Part shown: piece after piece, positions 46,201 to 58,026 of the stretch
How positions within the stretch are numbered: position 1 is the first letter of the stretch
Layout: every line of letters begins with the position of its first letter
DNA from: Chelonoidis abingdonii
Taxonomy: Eukaryota; Chordata; Testudines; Testudinidae
NCBI RefSeq assembly: GCF_003597395.2
Contig: NC_133771.1
Coordinates: 54,601,475 to 54,665,474, forward strand
Length of the DNA: 64,000 nucleotides
Reading direction: 5' to 3'
Program-made: the position numbers and the translations under genes
The notes under the pieces: model-generated
Told to the model about the DNA's origin: nothing
The model's input: only the letters and a program-made list of their open reading frames with translations
Databases searched by the model: none

Positions 46201-46884
46201 GTGGTGAAAGCAAATTTCTTGTGGAGTAGGAACTTCATATGGTCTCTTTCATTCTGGGGCAGACAATATTTATTAGGGCTACTTGTGTAACTCATGAGCT
46301 CCCTACATTCAGCAATATGCGGTTAGGTCACTAGATACCGAAATAGCTCCTTAGCATACACAGATGACTGTTTTCTGCTGGCCTGGAAAGAAGTTCACGC
46401 TGCCAGTCAAGAACCTCCAAAATATTAGTGTTCTCAAGAGTTAGTCCTGCCTGACAAGACTGAACAATTATAGCTTGTAACTAGACCACTTGTGGTTGTT
46501 ACAGTATGTAAATATCCATGTAAAATAAAATGTTGAATTTCCACATGGGGCCACAGTTTATTATTTGTAGTTATAAAAGTGGCACAAACTTTAATGAAGT
46601 CATCAGATGCCCAATGCCAAATACTCAGTAAAAATTTACACACGGGAATCACAGTAATTCATAAACTGTGAATGACGGTACAGAATGGATAAAATGCGTA
46701 ACAAATATCTTCATACATTTTATGAAAGTGTTTACAGAATTCACGATACCTAATAGCAATAGATTTACAAAAAACTTCCCACAGCTGGACGACACTCGCG
46801 CACAGAACAACCTCAAAAATCATTCAATTTCCCCTCATGCATAGGACTGTGAAAACCTATTATGTAGGTGCAATAAATTTTTGA
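46201..46884. other. Unassigned sequence, possibly Harbinger 3' part
   Basis: Lies downstream (minus strand) of the transposase C-terminal piece. No further transposase motif is legible. Confidence 0.35.
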
Positions 46885-47135
46885 AATCACAGAATGGTTT
46901 CATAAACCATGCCAATGGGGGTAAGCAGGGTCTCCTAGAATAATAGTGGGGACAGTGACTCCATTTATAACAATCTCATTTGGAAGGAATAATATCCCAG
47001 CTTCTTCATGAATGTTATAGTCCCTATCTCCGGAACACCCTGGCATCTTGCCAGTGCATCCCATTTTAGTGTCCACGAATCTGCCCTTGTGATTGATCAA
47101 GGCTTGCAAAATGATGTAGTACCCTTTGAGGTTTA
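46885..47135 (-). pseudogene. Harbinger/PIF transposase, C-terminal piece
   Basis: The frame reads KGYYIILQALINHKGRFVD, then about 30 residues later an EAGILFLPNE block and VPTIILGDPAYPHWHGL. These are the DDE nuclease landmarks of Harbinger/HARBI1-like transposases (QALVDHKGRF, GDPAYPL). The first motif lies close to the first active-site region and GDPAYP carries the second D. It continues 47886-48440 upstream but is separated by about 750 bases of foreign sequence. Downstream stops end the frame soon after GDPAYP, so the third acidic residue is not seen. Confidence 0.75.
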
Positions 47136-47136
47136 T

Positions 47137-47885
47137 GTACTTATGTTTGTTACCTCTGTTCCCCTAAAAACCAACTCAGGGTCACATTTATAATAGTTTT
47201 ATTACAATGCCACTGTTAGGTCAGATAGAAAAGAGATGGAGCTTATTCATACATGCACACATTCACTGCATTCATATCCTCATGCACCCGTACACTTACA
47301 TAGGTGGAGAGTTATGGAAGACAACATGGAGGCTGAGAAGCTGAAGGGTGGTAGATCTGGTGTGTCTGCCTGCAGTCACCAATCCAGACTGCTGAGTAGG
47401 TCAGGAAGCAGGGGCTTGTGTGCATGCCTTCTTCATCTTATATTGGAACTGGGCGGCTCCTGTTGCGTACACTGAGTTTCCTTTCAGTTTCCATCACCGA
47501 GAACCATTCCCAGACCAGTTCCTTTCATGCATACCAGGTTCTTCTTTACAGCACTTCATGACTGCCTTCTCAGGGCAGATTATATCAGATAAACCTGGCT
47601 CCTGGCTCCAGGCTCCTCTCTCCTTTCAGTTCCTCTCCACCCACTCCCACATACACCCCCTCGTTCACACTCTCTTGTTCATACTCTCTCTGAGGGATGG
47701 GATATTACAAAGCTTGGACGTTCATACAAGTGGTAACTTGAAAAGGTTACAGAGCTTGCAAAGGTTACAAAACTTTAAAGGCTATGCTAACAACCATTGA
47801 ATTTACAAAGTCTGCAAAAAGGTTGCAGAACTTGATACAAGTTACAGATCTTACAATCACATTTGAGCGGAGGCTTTACATAACA
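47137..47885. mobile_element. Insertion splitting the Harbinger transposase, type unknown
   Basis: About 750 bases lie between ...CNCKENI (upstream piece) and KGYYI (downstream piece), which are adjacent in related transposases. TTTGTTACC...CTTTACATAACA suggests LTR-like ends, but no duplication could be fixed. Contains repeated GGTTACA / TTACAAAG units at 47748-47850. Confidence 0.4.
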
Positions 47886-48440
47886 ATGTTCTCTTTGCAA
47901 TTGCAAACTATAGGCACATGAAGTCTCGTCAGTGGTCCCAGTGTAGTTTGGAGAAAAATACTCTGGAAACCAGCAATTATTTTAGGTAAATTTCTTATGC
48001 CACACCCTCTGGGTAAATCACAGTCTTGATGGCCCGACAAACCTCTCTTACAACAACCCCCAGGGTTGAACTGCCAACTCCAAACTGTTTAGCATTGGAC
48101 CTGTAGCAGTCTGGAGTAGACAGCTTCCAGATGGCTATAGCAATCCACTTCTGAACAAGCATGGCCATCCTCATGTGGATGTCCTGCCACTGTAGGTAAG
48201 GGGCAAGCTAATCACAAACCTCCAGAAACATCTGCTTCCCCATCTATAAGTTCTGGACCCACAGCTGATCATCCCAGATCTGCATGACTATGTGATCCAA
48301 CAAGTGTGTGCTTTTGGTCCTTCTCCAGAAGTGCTGATCTACACAAGGGGAATGTGTGGCTAAAGCAACATCAGGCATGAGCAGCATCAGCTGGCTTGCA
48401 GCTAGTATGTTAATATCCTTCTCTGAGAGGTGCCTTCAAC
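47886..48440 (-). pseudogene. Harbinger/PIF transposase, N-terminal piece
   Basis: On the minus strand: HFWRRTKSTHLLDHIVMQIW, then WVQNL, LAPYLQWQDIHMR, then the HTH region KWIAIAIWKLSTPDCYRS followed by QFGVGSSTLGVVV, VCRAIKTVIYPEG and IIAGFQS. The order is that of PIF/Harbinger transposases, ahead of the DDE domain. The expected first catalytic segment (A-I-D-G-T-H) reads LGPLTRLHVP, so the D is lost. Two in-frame stops occur before the HTH. No flanking Myb-like partner gene was found. Confidence 0.8.
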
Positions 48441-49290
48441 AGTTCATGAACTGCCAACAAAAATGCCCACCAAGGTCTCACAGATGCTCTGTTTGCATCC
48501 TGAAATAGGATTAAGAGCAAGAGATAGAGAAGTTATTCCACTGGAGTGGAATATTTGTTGGCTGTGGCTGCAGGGAGGATATGGTCACAAAATGGCTCAG
48601 CAGGCTAAAACCACCCAAAACACTTCTGGACAACTTGCACAGGATGGACAGACAAGTTCTCCCACAACTCACTATGGAAAAATTCCCAGAGCAGCTTCAG
48701 CTGGCAAACCTGGGATATAATAGTCCAAACCCACAGAAACTGAAGTTCTGACTTTAGGGCTGCATAGTCCGGTATGGATACACCAGCACACTTGTGTAGC
48801 TCAAGTTTCCATTTCAGTGTAAACTCTCAAACATGGGCTTAGAAACACAAGTCCAGAAGCCTGGGTCTGTAGTATGCAGTGAATAATCCCAGAATCTCAT
48901 TCAAAGAAATCTCCTAGACTTGGACATTGCATTTAGAAAGGAGAAATTTCAGAATCTGAAGACTGTCAGTTTCATCTAAAAGCCTATCTTAGCCCTCTTA
49001 CCTAGACTTGTGGCACTTTCCAAAATGGGGTAAAATGAAAGGCACATCCTTGAATCCACATCCCACCTTTCAGGGTACCCACTGCTTCAGTTTACCTGAG
49101 CCCAAGTTTAATTTTCTGAGAGTCAGTACAAGAACAAGATATGGGGACACTCCTTATGGACTTATAAAGGGACATCCGTAAACACGGGGAAAAAATTGTT
49201 CAACAAACTGCTGCTCCTACTTCTGTTTCTAACACTCATCAGCAAGATACCTAAGAGAGACAAAGGGCAAAGAAAAACAGATATTTTCCA
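48441..49290. other. Unassigned sequence upstream of the Harbinger remnant
   Basis: Possibly the 5' non-coding part of the Harbinger element. The 48430-48720 frame has no known domain. No terminal inverted repeat with TTA-type duplication was found. Confidence 0.35.
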
Positions 49291-49409
49291 TTGTTGTATG
49301 CAGTGCTGTGGTAGCCATGCCAATCCCAAGATATTAGAGAGACAATAGCTCTCTCACCAACAGAGGTTGGTCCATTACAGTATATTACCTTACCCACCTT
49401 ATCTCACTA
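49291..49409. repeat. SINE tail with internal inversion
   Basis: The first half (to about 49344) is the tail module in minus orientation (GTGGTAGCCATGCC, CAAGATATTAGAGAGACAA). The second half is plus orientation (CTCTCTCACCAACAGAGGTTGG, TATATTACCTTACCCACC). The same modules run in one orientation at 23602-23729. Confidence 0.65.
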
Positions 49410-50130
49410 AAGAAAAGAAGAGCAGAAATTCCAGAGAGGACAGAAAAGAAGTTCTCCAAAGGAACTCCCACTGTCCTTGATCTAATTGAATCCACAGGCA
49501 GATGCACCCTTGTCTCCAGAAAACTAGACACAGGTGTAGTCTACTGCCGGGATCTCTGCCAAGGAAGGGAAGAAGATAACTAGTTGTTCAGCTTTTGCAC
49601 CCCTTTCAGGGATGGTCACTGTTCCTACCCATTGTAAAGAAATGAAGTGAATTGTCAACTGAACAGTGGCAATCATGTTCCCATCCATCTAGGTCCCTAT
49701 AAGGCCTTTATCATCATAGTATCTTAGCACCTCATAATCACAAACATCAGGGGAATAGTTGGCAGGCCAAAAATAATGCCAGAGATGCACATCATCCCCT
49801 AATCATCCACACAGTGATCAGGAACAAAGGAGATCTGCCTAAGGCTACATTGCTTTTCTCATGGACCATTCTCCCTGGTGGACAAGTCTTCAAAGTGTAT
49901 CTCTTACAGTCATGAGCTCAGGAAGTTGAAGGGTGAAGTTTAGCCCTATGAAAGGGTCAGAGGAAATTTGTCTTGCAGGTTTTAGGTGCTGAGTTCCAGG
50001 CTACTTGAAAGAGGAGGCAAACCCTGGCCAATGGAAGAATGCAAAGGAAACTTCCCGAAGGAAACTTCATGAAGTTTCCTGTCCCCTATATAAGCATTTT
50101 CTCACAGAACTATACTTTGCATCATAATTA

Positions 50131-50165
<35 letters not shown>

Positions 50166-51064
50166 TTGATGCCCGACAGTCACAAAATCTGTGGCTAATG
50201 AAAGAAAATACAGTATAAAACTGATCTTGCTACAGTTGAAGTCAATGATAAGTTTACCACTGACTTTAATGGAAGAAAGATCAGACATTGTGTCCTGTTT
50301 GACTAAGAGAAAAGCATATACAATATTCATTTTAAAAATAGAAAGTAAGCTTACATGGATGCTCATTTTTCCTTTGTGTGTATAATTATTTTGACATTCT
50401 GAAGGAGAAAAAATCAAACAAAAATGTAATAATACGGTTGGTTAGTTTTCTATTATTTGTGCTAATTTACTGCAACTGATAGCTATTAGAGAAGAGCTAA
50501 TTTAATTTAAAAGTAGTATATAATTAGGATATTTAATTACAGCTTATATGAAAACTTGTAAAGCATATCACACTAAGATATTTGAATAAAGGATCATATC
50601 CCTCGAGCCATCCTCTCATCAAATATAGAGATCCACCATTCCCGCAGAAAGGGAGGAGCCAGAATTCCCAAACACAGCAGAGAAGCAGGAGATGCCACAG
50701 CAGGGACCTTGTTTTCATCCTTCCACACAACCAGTTGCAGAAATATTTGAGTTTTCTGTTTTTACTAATGACGGGCTGGGATTCTAACTCACACTCTGCC
50801 TTTGTCTATCAAAAGGATGGAGAGTACAGAGAGGGGAGAAGTAGGGCTTTCCTGGTTTAGTTTAGCAAGGGAACTTGTGGGTCTACAGTAGTGGATAATG
50901 CAGTATACCTAAACATTTTGCTTATGTATATGTACATGAATATGTGTTATGTAGCTGGGGGCTGGACTTGGCACCTCTTACGGATACTGAGTAAAGAATA
51001 GGATTACTTGTGAAAGTACTACCCAGCAAGATGAAGCATTGAAGAATCAGGCTTTTGGAGTCCA
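49410..51064. other. Unassigned sequence
   Basis: 49715-49760 (ATAGTATCTTAGCACCTC) is a short fragment of the family at 51065-51305. An (AAACA)n/A-rich run is at 50133-50165. CAGTTGAAGTCAATGATAAG at 50234 resembles the short inverted-repeat class. No gene seen. Confidence 0.4.
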
Positions 51065-51305
51065 TCTTTCAGGTGCTTATATGGCCATTATAATGATAGT
51101 ATTTGAGCACCTCACAATCTTCAATGTATGAATCATCACAATGCCCCTGGGTTGTAGCCAAGTACCATTTTGCTGGTTTTGCAGAAGACAAGTTGAGGCA
51201 GAAAAAGAGGTTAAATGTCATCCAAGAAGTCTGTGGCAGAACAAGGAATTGAGCCTGGTCTCCAGACTCTGTAACTAGAACTGTAACAATTGGACCATCC
51301 ATTAT
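51065..51305 (-). repeat. MIR-like SINE, near full length
   Basis: The plus strand shows ATTTGAGCACCTCACAATCT, CAGAAGACAAGTTGAGGCAG, TCTGTGGCAGAACAAGG and GAGCCTGGTCTCCAGACTC and ends TTGGACCATCC. This is the reverse complement of a MIR/CORE-type SINE, with the tRNA-like head at the high-coordinate end. Confidence 0.6.
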
Positions 51306-54300
51306 AATTCTTCACTGTAGGGATTCTCTGCCTATCCATACTGGGAATCACACCTCTTGTTGTACCGTAGACATACCCTATATAGACCACCATTGATTTC
51401 ATTAGAGGTGTGTTCAAGAGAAACAGATTGCAGAGTCAGGGTCCAGTCTGCAAACTTTTCGTGTTTCCCCACCTGCAGTTTTTATCTCAGTCCTTCTTTA
51501 TGATAAAATTATAATTTAGCCAAGTGAATTCACTGTGGAGGGGGATTTGACATGCACGTTGTTTAGTGATTCATTTTTCAGGATCAAACAAATAATTTTT
51601 ACAAAATTATAAATGTAAAAATAAAGGGGCAAAGTACATTTGAAGGCCAAACTATAGATTGCACCTCACAACTATTAAAGTCCCAATAGCCACCATGGAG
51701 CCTGATCCCTCATGCCTTAACCATGTGAGTTGAATGAAAAACTTCAGAGTGATCTGACCTCGTTTTTCTGTTTGATTTACAGTAACACATTGGAACACAG
51801 GAAAGACTAAACATTTATTCTCATTTCTTAATTGTAAAATTTTTTTCATGAAAACTGAGAAAAGAAATTATATCCAATTATCATGTCCTTTTTTTATAAC
51901 TGTAATTATGCCAAATTATATAATTACAAAGTATTATAAATAACTTCAATCATTTTCTGATAGCTTGTAATTAAGTAATTACAGTATGAATTTATCTGAT
52001 TGTAATACACAAAGATGTCTGTCTAATATTTGACTGTCTCCAAGATGAGCATGTAAGTTGGGTCTGCCCCTGAAGAACCAGAGTTTTCATTTTAGATACA
52101 ACCTTGATATTAGTGCAATCATTTGATGGATGATATACGCTTGTCTTTGAAATGTCAGTTAAACATTCAAGTCATCACTCCACTCACCTTCTAGTAAGCT
52201 ATTCTGTGCACTCCATCTCATTGCATGCACTAGGGCTCATAGTGTATCTCTTCCCTTTCTGGATTCATCATGTGTATTCCTCTAGTGCCTCAAGTTGTTA
52301 CAGGAGCTGAGGGTTATTTTCCTGTCTGAGTTTCATAGTTTCTTGCTCACTTTCGTCTGTGCAGAGCCACAGGCTTGTAAGTCTCATATACAGCCTTCTA
52401 TCTTTTTAGCCACACTGGTCATGCTCTGCAATTCATTCTGGAGCAAATCATTCTCAGGGTCTAGGGTTTGTTCAAGCCCTGCCAGTTCCAACTCTTAGAT
52501 AGGAAATGGGCTCTCAAAAGTCCTTTTCTGAAGAAAGCTGGAAAAATAATGCAGTTTGTAGTGATTCATAATTGCAAGAGGAAGTTAGGCTGGATGAATG
52601 ATGACCCTTAACTCAGAAGGATGTTCCTGTGAATGTTTCCTGGGAGGCTCACAAAGAGACTGGAAGACAGCCTTATGCCAGTTTAACCAAAGGTGCAAGT
52701 CAGGTGCTCTTGATGATCTCCCTTGCAACTGGACCGATTGCCTTACAAGATATACAGTTTGTTTGAAATTAACAATGTGTTGAGGACTATGAAGGAGTGT
52801 ATTTGCCAGATGAGCTACATAGCACGTTGGAGAACACAACTCCTGGTTTCTTCATATGGCAGCGATGAGAAAAAAATATGGCCAAGAGTCTTGCAGACTT
52901 CCTTGGGGATGCTAAGCAGACAGTGCCCTTCTAGGTGGAGGACATGGTCAAGGGGAGGTGGCTGAACCAGCAGCCATAGTGAAGTCATCTAGGAAAATTG
53001 CTCTGATGGACTCCCCAATATAGGCATGGGCAGAAGGTAAAATTTGCCCTAGCACCTGGCAAGGTTCTGTGGTAGGCAAGGTATCAGAAGGAATATATAT
53101 CCCCACCCCCTTTAAGGAACAAGCTGGAGTCAACATCCAGGGACACTTTAGGGGTAATCAAGGAGGCCCTTGGGAAGATGAGGAAGATGAGTTTAGGAAG
53201 GAGGAGGGGTAGCAGGAGAAGCTCAGGAAATCCTATAAAGCTGGGACGTCCAGTTTACAAAATATGGTAGTCTCTCTTTCTGGCACCAGAAGACAAGCCT
53301 GACCAATTTAAATTTTCCTTATAGTCCATCAGACTTTGTTAGAGGACTTTAAGTTTGGGAGCCCTGAGCCAGGATCCTGAAGTGAAGACTTTATGAACTG
53401 TTCGTTACTTCCCTGAAAGCTTATTAAATGAAACATATTTAGTTTGTTTAGTTTGTTTTGGCTTCCCCTGGCACAGATGCTTTAGGGGGAACCTTTTGAT
53501 GCCCCAGTTGGGGTAAAGTACAGGTCTATAAGGGAGCACAAAGGGATAGGCCAAAGCTTTACAGCCTCCCAAAGCACTTTGAAAACATTGTGTTTGGATA
53601 GTTAATGCTGTATAATTTGCATTCTGACCTCTGGCCTTCACACTCCTTTAATTTTCAAAACTTTATAATTTTGAAGCTGAAATTTCTCAGTGCTTGAAAG
53701 TGAGATTATTTGGAAAGTTTAAATTTTCCTTATCTGCGTGTTTTATGAGTATGTGAGTATGATTATTATTGTTGCTGTTAATATTAATAATGATATCATT
53801 ACTATATTACATTTTTACGTAGCATTAAGAGGCCTCAAACTCATTATGGCAGACACTGTACAAACATATAGTCAGTGACAGTCGCTGTTAGTAAATATTC
53901 ACAACATAATGTTATTAATGCAAGGTGCCTTCACAGAGCATAACCTTCAGCGGTTCCTAACCAGTTTTCACTGGAATAGTGAGAGGTATTTTTATGCAGT
54001 GAGAGCTATCACTATGCTATAATGGGGAGATCTGGAAAAATACACTTTCCCCATTACAAATAAAATATGGCCTGGAGATAACTTCTTAGCAGAAGTACAT
54101 TTGAGTATGCCAGTGAATTCTGGTTATGATTTGGCTAAGATTTGAACTATTGAAAAATCACATTCAGCACTTTTTTAAAAAAATGATAGCATACACTTGT
54201 AAAAACTCATAGATTGTGATTTGTCTAACATGGACAGGCAAAGTGATTAAGAAGAGCAAGACCTTTCCAGTGTTAGACCCACAACAGGAATCTCCCTAAG

Positions 54301-54955
54301 AATAGGGGAGCAGGCAGATACCAGACACAGTGTTCGTATATAATACTCTAAATATTCTTTATTGTTTACAAAATGAACCTCACTCACTGCACGTTCATAC
54401 CCTAAACATACTACACCAGAGTCCGAAAGTCAGAATGAAATGTCAATGGCCAGTCGAGGTTCAGTCAGATCACAAGATGCGGGGAGCCAGCATTACCACA
54501 TCATAATTAAAACAGGGCTCCGGATCCATGAACGAATCCAAATTGTGAGTGTATCACACATATTTTTATAATCCATACCATCACATCATCAGTTGTTTGG
54601 GCCCTTCACCCACAATTTCAAAGAGACAGTTCTGGGCAAACTGCCATAATCCAAGATGTTTAGAAACAGTCCCAGGCAGGTCACTATGACCCAAGATGTT
54701 CCTCTTTCCCCAGTTCTTGTTTACAACAGCAGCAGATACATTGCAACGGGTACATTATCATGGCAATGCCCCCAATATTATTTACTTATCTGGTTTTTCT
54801 CCATGTTTCTCCTAAACAAAATTATTTTCCACAACCAGCTCTTGAACACTTAAAACCTCAAATTCTCGCTTAGGTTGTAAACACACAACTCATGTCAAGC
54901 ACACTTCATCTACAATACGCCACAAATGGCCTATACAATATTACAAGGATACATG
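51306..54955. other. Unassigned region with one old repeat scrap
   Basis: 53820-53900 (TAAGAGGCCTCAAACTC, GGCAGACACTGTACAAACAT) resembles an ancient sauropsid repeat. Frames at 52585-52839 (minus) and 52723-52965 (plus) overlap and have no known domain. No gene called. Confidence 0.4.
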
Positions 54956-55120
54956 CGGGGCCGGCTTTAGGCCAATTCAACCAATTCTCCCGAATCGGGC
55001 CCTGCGCCTAAGAGGGCCCTGCGCCCAAGCCACACCAGTGCACTCTACCGGGGTGGCCCAGCTTCCCCAGGGTCAATTTAGAGGGTCTGGGGCTCCCAGC
55101 AGGGATTGGACCCTCAGGCC

Positions 55121-55500
55121 CTTTAAATTGTCACCAGAGTCCCACTGCTGGAGCCCTGGGGTAGAGCTGCGGGGCTCTGGGAGTTATTTAAAAAGTCCAG
55201 GACTCCCCTTGCTTCTACTGCCTTGGCCCTTTAAATAGCCGCTGGAGCCCTGCCACTTCCCCAGGGCCCCTGCGGCTATTTAAAGGGCTGGGGCAGTAGA
55301 AGCAGGGGAGCCCTGGTCCCTTTAAATAACCCCCAGAGCCCCGGGGTAGTGGGGAGCTCCAGCTGCCTCTGCTGTCCCAGTCCTTTAAATAGCCCCCAGA
55401 GCCCTGCCTCTTCCCCAGGGCTCCTGCAGCTATTCAAAGGGGTGGGGTGGTGGAAGCAGGGGAGCCACAGGCCCTTTAAATAGCCCCCAAGCCCGGGGCT
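55121..55500. repeat. Alternating CCTTTAAATAGC modules
   Basis: About eight copies of a CCCTTTAAATAGCCCCCAGAG-like module, some inverted (GGCTATTTAAAGGGCTGG), each separated by GC-rich spacer with a near-identical CCTGGGGAA / TTCCCCAGG motif. They form alternating direct and inverted repeats. Confidence 0.8.
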
Positions 55501-55559
55501 GCTGCTGCTACCCTGGTGAGGGAGGGAAGAAGAGGGGGCACTTACCCTACAGGGTGGGC

Positions 55560-55880
55560 TGTACACCCTGTATCCGCACCCCCTGCCCACAGCCAGCCCC
55601 TGCTGCACCCCCTGCCCTGCCTCTGCCTGCAACAGCCCCTGCCTACAGCCAGCCTCTCACCCCCTGTCCCCCTGTTCTGCCCGCACCAGCCCCGCACCCC
55701 CTGCCCTGTCTCCAGCCAACCCCTGCTTCACCCCTCTGCGGCCCTGCCTGAAGCCAGCCAGTCCACCCCAACCCACATCCTCCTGTCTCCAGCCAGCCCC
55801 ACAACCCTTGCTCTGCCTGCAGCCCGACCCTACCTCCAGTCAGCCCCTGCCCTGTCTCCAGCCAGCCCCATGTCCACTGG
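55560..55880. repeat. Degenerate C-rich minisatellite
   Basis: Irregular tandem units of CTGCCTGCAGCCAGCCCCTGC type, strongly C-rich on the plus strand, with G almost confined to CTG/CAG. Confidence 0.7.
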
Positions 55881-55968
55881 TGTCCTGCAGTTCCCAGGGC
55901 AATAACCCTGCACACCTGCTTCAATGAGACGGGCGGGGAGCGGCTGGGACCCACACATGTGCACACCC

Positions 55969-56089
55969 TAGGGTGACCAGACAACAAGTGTGAAAAATTG
56001 GAACGGGGGTGAGGTAATAGGATCCTACATAAGAAAAAGACCCCAAAAAAGGGACTGTCCCTTTAAAATCAGGACCTCTGGTCACCCGA
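55969..56089. mobile_element. Nested hAT-type MITE with perfect 8-bp duplication
   Basis: Ends TAGGGTGACCAG and CTGGTCACCCGA are inverted repeats, 121 bp. GCACACCC flanks it on both sides (55961-55968 and 56090-56097). Confidence 0.9.
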
Positions 56090-56177
56090 GCACACCCCCA
56101 GGGAGTGATGGGGACCCACACGTGAAGTGGAACTCATTTCTAGTTCAGGTCCATCTTTTTAAAAAAGAACTTTAGGT

Positions 56178-56279
56178 AGGGTTAACATACATCAGTATTT
56201 TCCCGGACATGTCCAGTTTTTTGGTTCTCAAATCACCAGCCGGGAGGAATTTTTAAAAACACGGACATATGGTAATCTT
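56178..56279. mobile_element. Second nested MITE
   Basis: AGGGTTAACATACATCAG opens and CGGACATATGGTAATCTT closes an inverted arrangement, with TTCCCGGACATGTCC and CCAGCCGGGAGGAAT inside. Flanking duplication is unclear. Confidence 0.6.
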
Positions 56280-56919
56280 CTTGGTACAAAAAATACATAC
56301 TGTGGCAGATCCCTTAAATCAGAACTTTTTATAAGGAACTGGTTGCTAAGAAATGAAAGGCTTTTTTTTATGTTTTTTTTTTTTTTAGTTATCCCTACCG
56401 GGGCCCCGCTGAAAATGTTTGAATTGGGCCCCGCACTTCCTAAAGCCGGCCCTGGATACGTGGATTATATACGGATATATATATATGTATCCCAAAACTA
56501 CCATGCCCCTTGCTCAGCCTCCTGAGATCTTGTGTCCAGATCTGAAGGAGTCCCTATTCTATGGACACTTCTCTCTGCAAGCAAATGGGAAGAAACTGGT
56601 CAGAGAGGAACAGGTAGCAAGCAGACCCTTGTTCTCTTATCATAATATTTGGAAAAAAATAGCTATAAAGCACCGCTGAAAGGCAGCCACTTCTGAAGTC
56701 CATCTGATATGAAGTCTACTGAACAATCGTGTGAGAAGGAGAAATTCTGGCCAAGAACACTGGGACCACACCTAATGTTACTTGAAGTTCCCTGGGCAAT
56801 TCAGACCTAACAATTTCAATGGGAATCCACAAAAGTGTGCAGACACTGTTGTTCATAACTATTTGAAGGTGTGTTCCTTCATGTATAGAAGTCACAACTT
56901 TGTTTATTAAGGTATCATC

Positions 56920-57000
56920 ATAGAAACATAGAAAATTAGGGTTGGAAGAGACCTCAGGAGATCATCTAGTCCAGCCTCCTGCCCAAAGCATGGAAGTGAT
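56920..57000 (-). mobile_element. CR1 LINE 3' terminal fragment
   Basis: CATAGAAACATAGAAAATTA, GGGTTGGAAGAGACCTCAGG, ATCATCTAGTCCAGCCTCCT: reverse complement of the CR1 3' end, about 80 bases. Confidence 0.85.
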
Positions 57001-57073
57001 CTGTTTAGCAATTGTCTTTTAAATCTGACATGTCCTTTTAATGGTTTAAATTTATGGGTGATTCATGGGTATC

Positions 57074-57450
57074 ATAGGCTGGGGGAGGCTGACCCTCCCC
57101 AGACAGTCTGGTATGGCTCTGCCCCCAGGAGTGCCTATGAGTTCCTGCTCTTTCGTGGCCCAGGCTGAGGCTGGGCTGGGGCTGGACAGCCTGTCGCAAG
57201 AATTTAGGGAGGCTAGTGCTGGTGCCTGCCAGGCACTCTGGTTAGGGGCACTCTGGGGGTGCTCCGGGGCTGGGGTCAGGGAGCTGGCCTGAAGTGGTGG
57301 GGGGCTCTGGCTGCAGTGGGGCTCTGACACTTTGGGTTCCAGTGGGGGAGGGGGCACAATGGCAGGGGAAGTGGCGGGGCCTCGAGCGGAAGGGCAGGGG
57401 GCAGGGTCTAGCCTCCCGAACTGCCAGTTTACCTGCCACTCAAGTTCAAA
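57074..57450. mobile_element. GC-rich non-autonomous element, boundaries uncertain
   Basis: Starts near ATCATAGGCTGGGGGAGGCT followed by GACCCTCCCC. GC-rich sequence stops abruptly at about 57440 in AT-rich flank. Overlapping frames on both strands (65-101 residues) are artefacts. Confidence 0.4.
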
Positions 57451-58026
57451 TTAGATCCACTGTGACCTTTATTGATATTTAAATTTTAACCATACTTGAA
57501 TAATTTAAACCACAAGTGAAGTTAACACATTTTTTGAGTTCTTAAAAAACTGTACTAGAAATATATTACTGTAAAATAATGCACATATAAAATAGACATT
57601 TTCACAAATCTAAGACCACTTGGTTTGATTGTGGGCAATCTGATACAATATAAAATAACTATATAGTAACATTCTAAGGCAGTGAATCAGCAAGCATGCA
57701 TATATATAACTTTACACACTTGGGTAGTCCCACTGAGTTCAATGGTCAGCATACCCATTGAGTTCAATGGAGCTTCTTATGGATAAAATTAAGCATTATT
57801 TGCTAGACTGGGCCTAAAGCAATAACAATGGTTTTCTCTGACACTTTTCCTTGCCCTGCTTCCCTGATCAAGCAGCAATTCTACAAGGTGGAGACTGCTA
57901 ACTAGAAATCTTCTTGGACTATTTTGTAGGCCTGATCAGACCTCAACTAGACCAAGCTGACCCAACTAGAGCCAAAGAGGATCAAGTTATTTTCTGACCA
58001 CAAGCGTAACTTGACTGCTATTTTGG
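57451..58026. other. AT-rich sequence with a small repeat scrap
   Basis: 57727-57772 holds CCCACTGAGTTCAATGG and CCCATTGAGTTCAATGG, two direct near-copies. No gene seen. Confidence 0.45.

Larger units (their letters stand above)
54956..56454. mobile_element. Long hAT-type non-autonomous element carrying nested MITEs
   Basis: Ends CGGGGCCGGCTTTAGG and CCTAAAGCCGGCCCTG are inverted repeats, bounded by GATACATG (54948-54955) and GATACGTG (56455-56462), 7 of 8 identical. Both ends repeat the internal module GAATTGGGCCC / GAATCGGGCCC. The interior is GC-rich with tandem modules (55121-55500, 55560-55880) and two younger MITEs. Frames up to 129 residues are low-complexity artefacts. Confidence 0.85.

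Noticed and set aside
55516..55905. 129-residue proline-rich frame
   Set aside because: It is a translated C-rich minisatellite within the element at 54956-56454.
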